A DNA stretch of 11,495 nucleotides, from positions 12,704-24,198 of the forward strand of contig QKYT01001146.1 in the NCBI GenBank assembly GCA_003550305.1, written 5' to 3'. A program made the position numbers and the translations under genes. Positions 8,605 through 11,495 of the stretch are shown in pieces. The notes under the pieces are model-generated. The model was given only the letters and a program-made list of their open reading frames with translations. It did not search any database and was not told where the DNA came from. The DNA is from Glomus cerebriforme (lineage: Eukaryota; Glomeromycota; Glomeromycetes; Glomerales; Glomeraceae). Positions within the stretch are counted from its first letter, which is position 1; each line of letters opens with the position of its first letter.

Positions 8605-8888
8605 TTAGAAACTAAGTATAAACTAGTAATTTGCGTGATGTGACTTATCATGCTTAATTATATTCTTGATATAAAATAAGATCACATATAATCAGTTAAT
8701 TATTATCCCAAGTTATTTAATCTCTATCCTTTTAACAACTACTTCCTTTAACCTCACTTCCTCTTACTTTCCTTATACTGTATATAGAGGTCTTCCTCGT
8801 ATCAGGCAAAGAAAGGCCAGTTAGATAGTCGAGTATCTCTCCTATCTGCGGTTTGGTTTAGATTAGAATTTTCTTTTTCATTTCCCTG
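8605..8888 (-). repeat. Right inverted repeat of the candidate element
   Basis: Reverse-complement partner of the left repeat. Bases 8769-8809 are the exact complement of 1840-1880. The outward part to 8888 matches with small indels, ending CCCTG next to TA (8889-8890). The inner part matches more weakly to about 8605, where the shared tagtttatactt ends. The inner TACAG motif, read on the minus strand, starts at 8782. The outer motif (CAGGGAAATG) has diverged more from the left end's CAGTGTATAAG than the inner block has, which suggests an old or damaged end. Confidence 0.7.
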
Positions 8889-8939
8889 TATTTATATTTA
8901 TATATTTTGAAGACTAGTGAGATCAGTAATGGGAGATAT

Positions 8940-9660
8940 CAACAAATAGCAAAAAGATAAAGAAAAAAGAAGTACCACTTCAAGATAAAATAAGAAATAC
9001 ACAAGAAAGATAGCTGAGTGAAAAGTTACTTTCAGAAAACAAATGTCTAAAAAGACATAGAATTGCTGAGATAATCTGGATCTCGGAGATATTCTGATCC
9101 TTCACTATTGGAAGTGAGAAGAGAAATATTCAAGATAATTAACCCATTTTAACATGTTGAAACGTGAAAATTAAATCGAAAAGAGTAGAATATAAATAAA
9201 TATGGGGAAACAAATATAGAAGATGAGCTCAAGATAATAAAGAAGATGCAGAAAGATAAAGAAGTATTAAGCAAAAGAAAATATTTGCTATCTGGTGAAT
9301 GATTAAAAGAAAAACAAGAAATATAACAAATTATTGGACTTAAAAAAAACAATAAAAGAAATGGGTTGCCAATAATAATAGAAAAAGAAAAAATCAAAGA
9401 ACATTTCCAATATTAAATGAAGACAAAGTCAAAGAACAAGATTGAAAGAACAAAAGCAACAATTTGAAGAAAAATGCATATAAATAAAGAAAGGTATACC
9501 AGCTTAGAAAAAAAGATGACAGTCACTTAATTGTGAAAAAAAAGTTGGGAATAAAAGATATAATGTTAGCAGAAATAGAAAGGAATAATGATATAAAAAA
9601 AAATAAAATAGAAAGAATAATTAGAAAGGATAATAAAAGAATGTAAGAAAAAATACAACA
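8940..9660 (+). pseudogene. Decayed Lys/Glu-rich coding region, purine-rich
   Basis: The plus strand is A/G-rich and yields Lys/Glu-rich, coiled-coil-like segments broken by stops and frame changes. Examples are YSDPSLLEVRREIFKIINPF near 9095-9150, KYGETNIEDELKIIKKMQKD starting near 9200, and then an IIIEKEKIKEHF segment near 9376-9411. Another frame gives LLSENKCLKRHRIAEIIWIS around 9025-9085. The repeated appearance of charged heptad-like text suggests a former coiled-coil protein gene. I do not recognise it, and low-complexity A/G sequence alone can mimic such peptides. The opposite strand also shows an open frame, a hydrophobic mirror image of the purine tract and not a gene. Confidence 0.3.
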
Positions 9661-11298
9661 AAATGATACAAATGGCAATATTAGATTTTCTTATTTTATT
9701 AAATGTATTAAAGAATATTTTTTTAAATTTTAGTTGTTTCGACTGGATATACTACTCTATAATGAGTATAATAATCTTCAAGCAATTGCTATTAATTATA
9801 ACATAATTTCCTTTTTTTCTGCTTTGACAATTTTTTTTATTATTCTTTTTTAATATCATTGTTTAAAAATTATTTTTGGGACAGTCATCATAATCTAGAA
9901 AAATGTATTTTAATAGTAACGAAGTCACCGCACATCAGAATCCTCTAATTAAATAATTTAGTACTCAAGTTTTAGTATTTATTATTATAGTTAAATATAA
10001 TAAACTTATTGTTTAGTTTGGGATGTTAAAACATTATTTTAAACAGAAGAAGAAATGGAAGCAACAGGATTTCTTAGGCAGCAGAAGAAATCAATAAAAA
10101 TTAACAAAGCTATAATATACCTTCAACTAGTTTATCATACGAATAATATAATACGAAATATTTAAGTAATTAATAATTTTTTAATAAATTTTATTTTGTT
10201 AAGTAGAATCCTTACAAATTGATATACTGTATCTCAATTAAACATTAATGATATGTTTAGGCCGTTATAAAATGTAAGCTCTTAAGCAAAGATTATGTAA
10301 AATAAATGATATATAATATTCAAATAAATAAATGAATTAGGAAATAAATAAAGAAATAAAAAGGTTAAAATTAATTCATTGATTATAAAACTTAAATCCT
10401 CTTTAAGTTCTAGTCCCTTAATGTCAATTTTATTAAAATTTTGAATAATAAATTTTGAATAATTTGACCACATAATATAATATAACTGAATAAAGTTTTA
10501 ACGATTTTTTTCTCAAATATTTAATTTTCTAAATTTCTTTATTTTCGTAATCATCATTTATGAATTTATTGTTACAGTATAAGTTTTAAAAAAAATTATA
10601 TTTTCTCTCTAAGTTTACTTGTCACATTCCAAAGGTTAATGGATAAAGTATTAAATATAATGATTATTGCTAATTAACACATAAAAGTAGTGATGTACGA
10701 TATGATTGATCTCATCAAATTTCAAAAAATATTTAGCGAGAACAATAAAATTTATAATAAACTGAAATTTTGACTTTAAATTTTTCTACGATAATCTTAA
10801 TATAGTAACTGTATACAGACTAGTACGTTATTAAATCAAATCCGATCCTATGTCCGAAATAAAATGTTTCACAAACTACCATCCATCTAAGACTGGAGTT
10901 TCGAATATATCAGTGTCATTCCTAAAAAAAAAAGAATTTATTGTATTGGTACTAAATCTAAAAAGGCAAATGTATCGATTAAAAGGCACGTGCAGAAGTA
11001 AAAGAACAATAGAATAGTTGTTTTTTTTTGAATCTTAATTCAAAGCAATGATCAACTTTTTATTTTGGTAGACGTGATTATAATATAATGTATATTGTTA
11101 AATTTTCAAACTTTATTATATAAATAAACATAAAACGTCAAAAAAAAAATTACATAATCAATAAAATAAAAAAAAAAGTAGTAAAAAACTAAAGATTAAT
11201 TAATTTTTTTCTTTACCAATAAACAGCAATAACTAACTACATAAACGGCAAACGATCATATTTTTTTAAACCTGCCAATTATACGGTTAGGAAAAAAA
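9661..11298. other. AT-rich region beside the rDNA, no gene
   Basis: No protein gene, tRNA or rRNA recognised on either strand. Small items only: an imperfect short direct repeat with 'cagaagaagaaat' and 'cagcagaagaaat' near 10045-10090, and a perfect palindrome gcacgtgc (10986-10993) with an E-box core. Because the rRNA gene on the right is read leftwards, this is where an intergenic spacer and the next 18S gene would begin in a tandem rDNA array; no 18S-like sequence is present. Confidence 0.55.
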
Positions 11299-11495
11299 AC
11301 AAATCTCAGAACACGGGCTTAATCTCAGCAGATCGTAGCACTAAGGCTACTCTACTGCTTACAATACCCAGTTCTATATTTAAGTCGTCTGCAAAGGATT
11401 TATCTTACCCGATATTTAAAATTACGATTCAAAGGCAGGTGAATAAGACCCTTCCGTCTCAACACCAAACCCCATAATATGATTTAGGAGCCGAA
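11299..11495 (-). rRNA. 25S/28S large-subunit rRNA, 3' terminal part (partial)
   Basis: Read on the minus strand, the sequence contains the highly conserved 3' end of eukaryotic large-subunit rRNA: GGGTATTGTAAGCAGTAGAG, followed by TAGCCTT and CTACGATCTGCTGAGATTAA and GCC. It ends TCTGAGATTTGT at 11299, closely matching the remembered yeast 25S terminus. The preceding segment (GATAAATC...GACGACTTAAAT) also follows the yeast order. The gene runs off the window at 11495, so only about 197 nt are visible. Just past the 3' end is a T-rich run on the rRNA strand (11292-11299 region), possibly linked to processing or termination. The visible part looks intact. Confidence 0.93.

Larger units (their letters stand above)
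1755..8888. mobile_element. Candidate 7.1 kb inverted-repeat element, Tc1/IR-DR-like ends
   Basis: The two ends are inverted copies of each other. A 41-bp block at 1840-1880 is the exact reverse complement of 8769-8809, and weaker similarity continues for about 300 bp inward on each side and outward to a CAG on each end. The CAG at 1755-1757 is preceded by TA (1753-1754) and the CTG at 8886-8888 is followed by TA (8889-8890), matching the TA target duplication of Tc1/mariner elements. Outside these points the flanks no longer resemble each other. A second TACAG motif lies 114 bp inside the left end and 108 bp inside the right end, like the IR/DR arrangement of some Tc1-type elements. Seven kb is far longer than usual Tc1/mariner elements, and no DDE transposase was recognised. 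It may therefore be non-autonomous, enlarged by nested insertions, or two copies of a dispersed repeat that happen to face each other. Confidence 0.55.

Noticed and set aside
9149..9397. 82-codon minus-strand open frame rich in Phe, Ile and Ser
   Set aside because: It is the antisense of a purine-rich tract, which automatically yields a hydrophobic stop-poor frame; the membrane-like appearance is an artefact.
10282..10473. 63-codon minus-strand open frame
   Set aside because: Low-complexity hydrophobic sequence in AT-rich DNA, with no domain, splice partner or promoter.
10986..10993. Palindromic E-box gcacgtgc
   Set aside because: An isolated 8-bp motif with no gene nearby to regulate.
1..11495. 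CRISPR array, bacterial operon or ribosome binding sites
   Set aside because: No regularly spaced repeats, and the main gene is spliced and the rRNA eukaryotic, so bacterial features are not expected.

Overview
The window is AT-rich eukaryotic DNA, most likely from an arbuscular mycorrhizal fungus (Glomeromycotina, Rhizophagus-like). Four things point there: very AT-rich gene-poor sequence, short 64-81 nt GT-AG introns, a Crinkler/CR-type P-loop NTPase plus nuclease-fold protein of a kind I associate with these fungi, and the 3' end of a 25S/28S rRNA gene beside unrelated AT-rich DNA instead of a tandem rDNA array. The genus is an inference.

Layout. Positions 1-1039 are non-genic, with a small perfect hairpin (123-152) and a palindromic 'ttttggc' patch (465-560). 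Positions about 1040-1700 look like a decayed minus-strand gene. Positions 1755-8888 form a candidate 7.1 kb mobile element. Its ends are long inverted repeats (about 1755-2068 and 8605-8888) containing a 41-bp perfect block, both ends read CAG next to a TA dinucleotide, and a second TACAG motif lies about 110 bp inside each end, like the IR/DR ends of Tc1-type elements. Inside it are a purine-rich tract (2510-3150), the one convincing protein gene (3922-5922, plus strand, four exons, 595 aa), a degenerate tandem repeat (about 6777-7230), and a minus-strand spliced gene or relic (7607-8051). Right of the element, 8940-9660 looks like a decayed Lys/Glu-rich coding region, 9661-11298 has no recognisable gene, and 11299-11495 is the 3' terminal part of a large-subunit rRNA gene on the minus strand, cut by the window edge.

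The main gene joins a P-loop NTPase (Walker A near residues 75-83, Walker B 147-153, a GHP motif at 254-256) to a C-terminal restriction-endonuclease-like domain (D480 and E498, without the usual ExK lysine). It has a short basic N terminus instead of a secretion signal or Crinkler header. It is intact and visibly richer in G+C than its decaying surroundings. An NTPase-nuclease protein inside an inverted-repeat element is the most interesting point, because CR-type NTPase/REase effectors have been proposed to descend from transposon (Tn7-like) machinery. No recognisable transposase was found, so whether the gene is cargo, a driver or a bystander is open.
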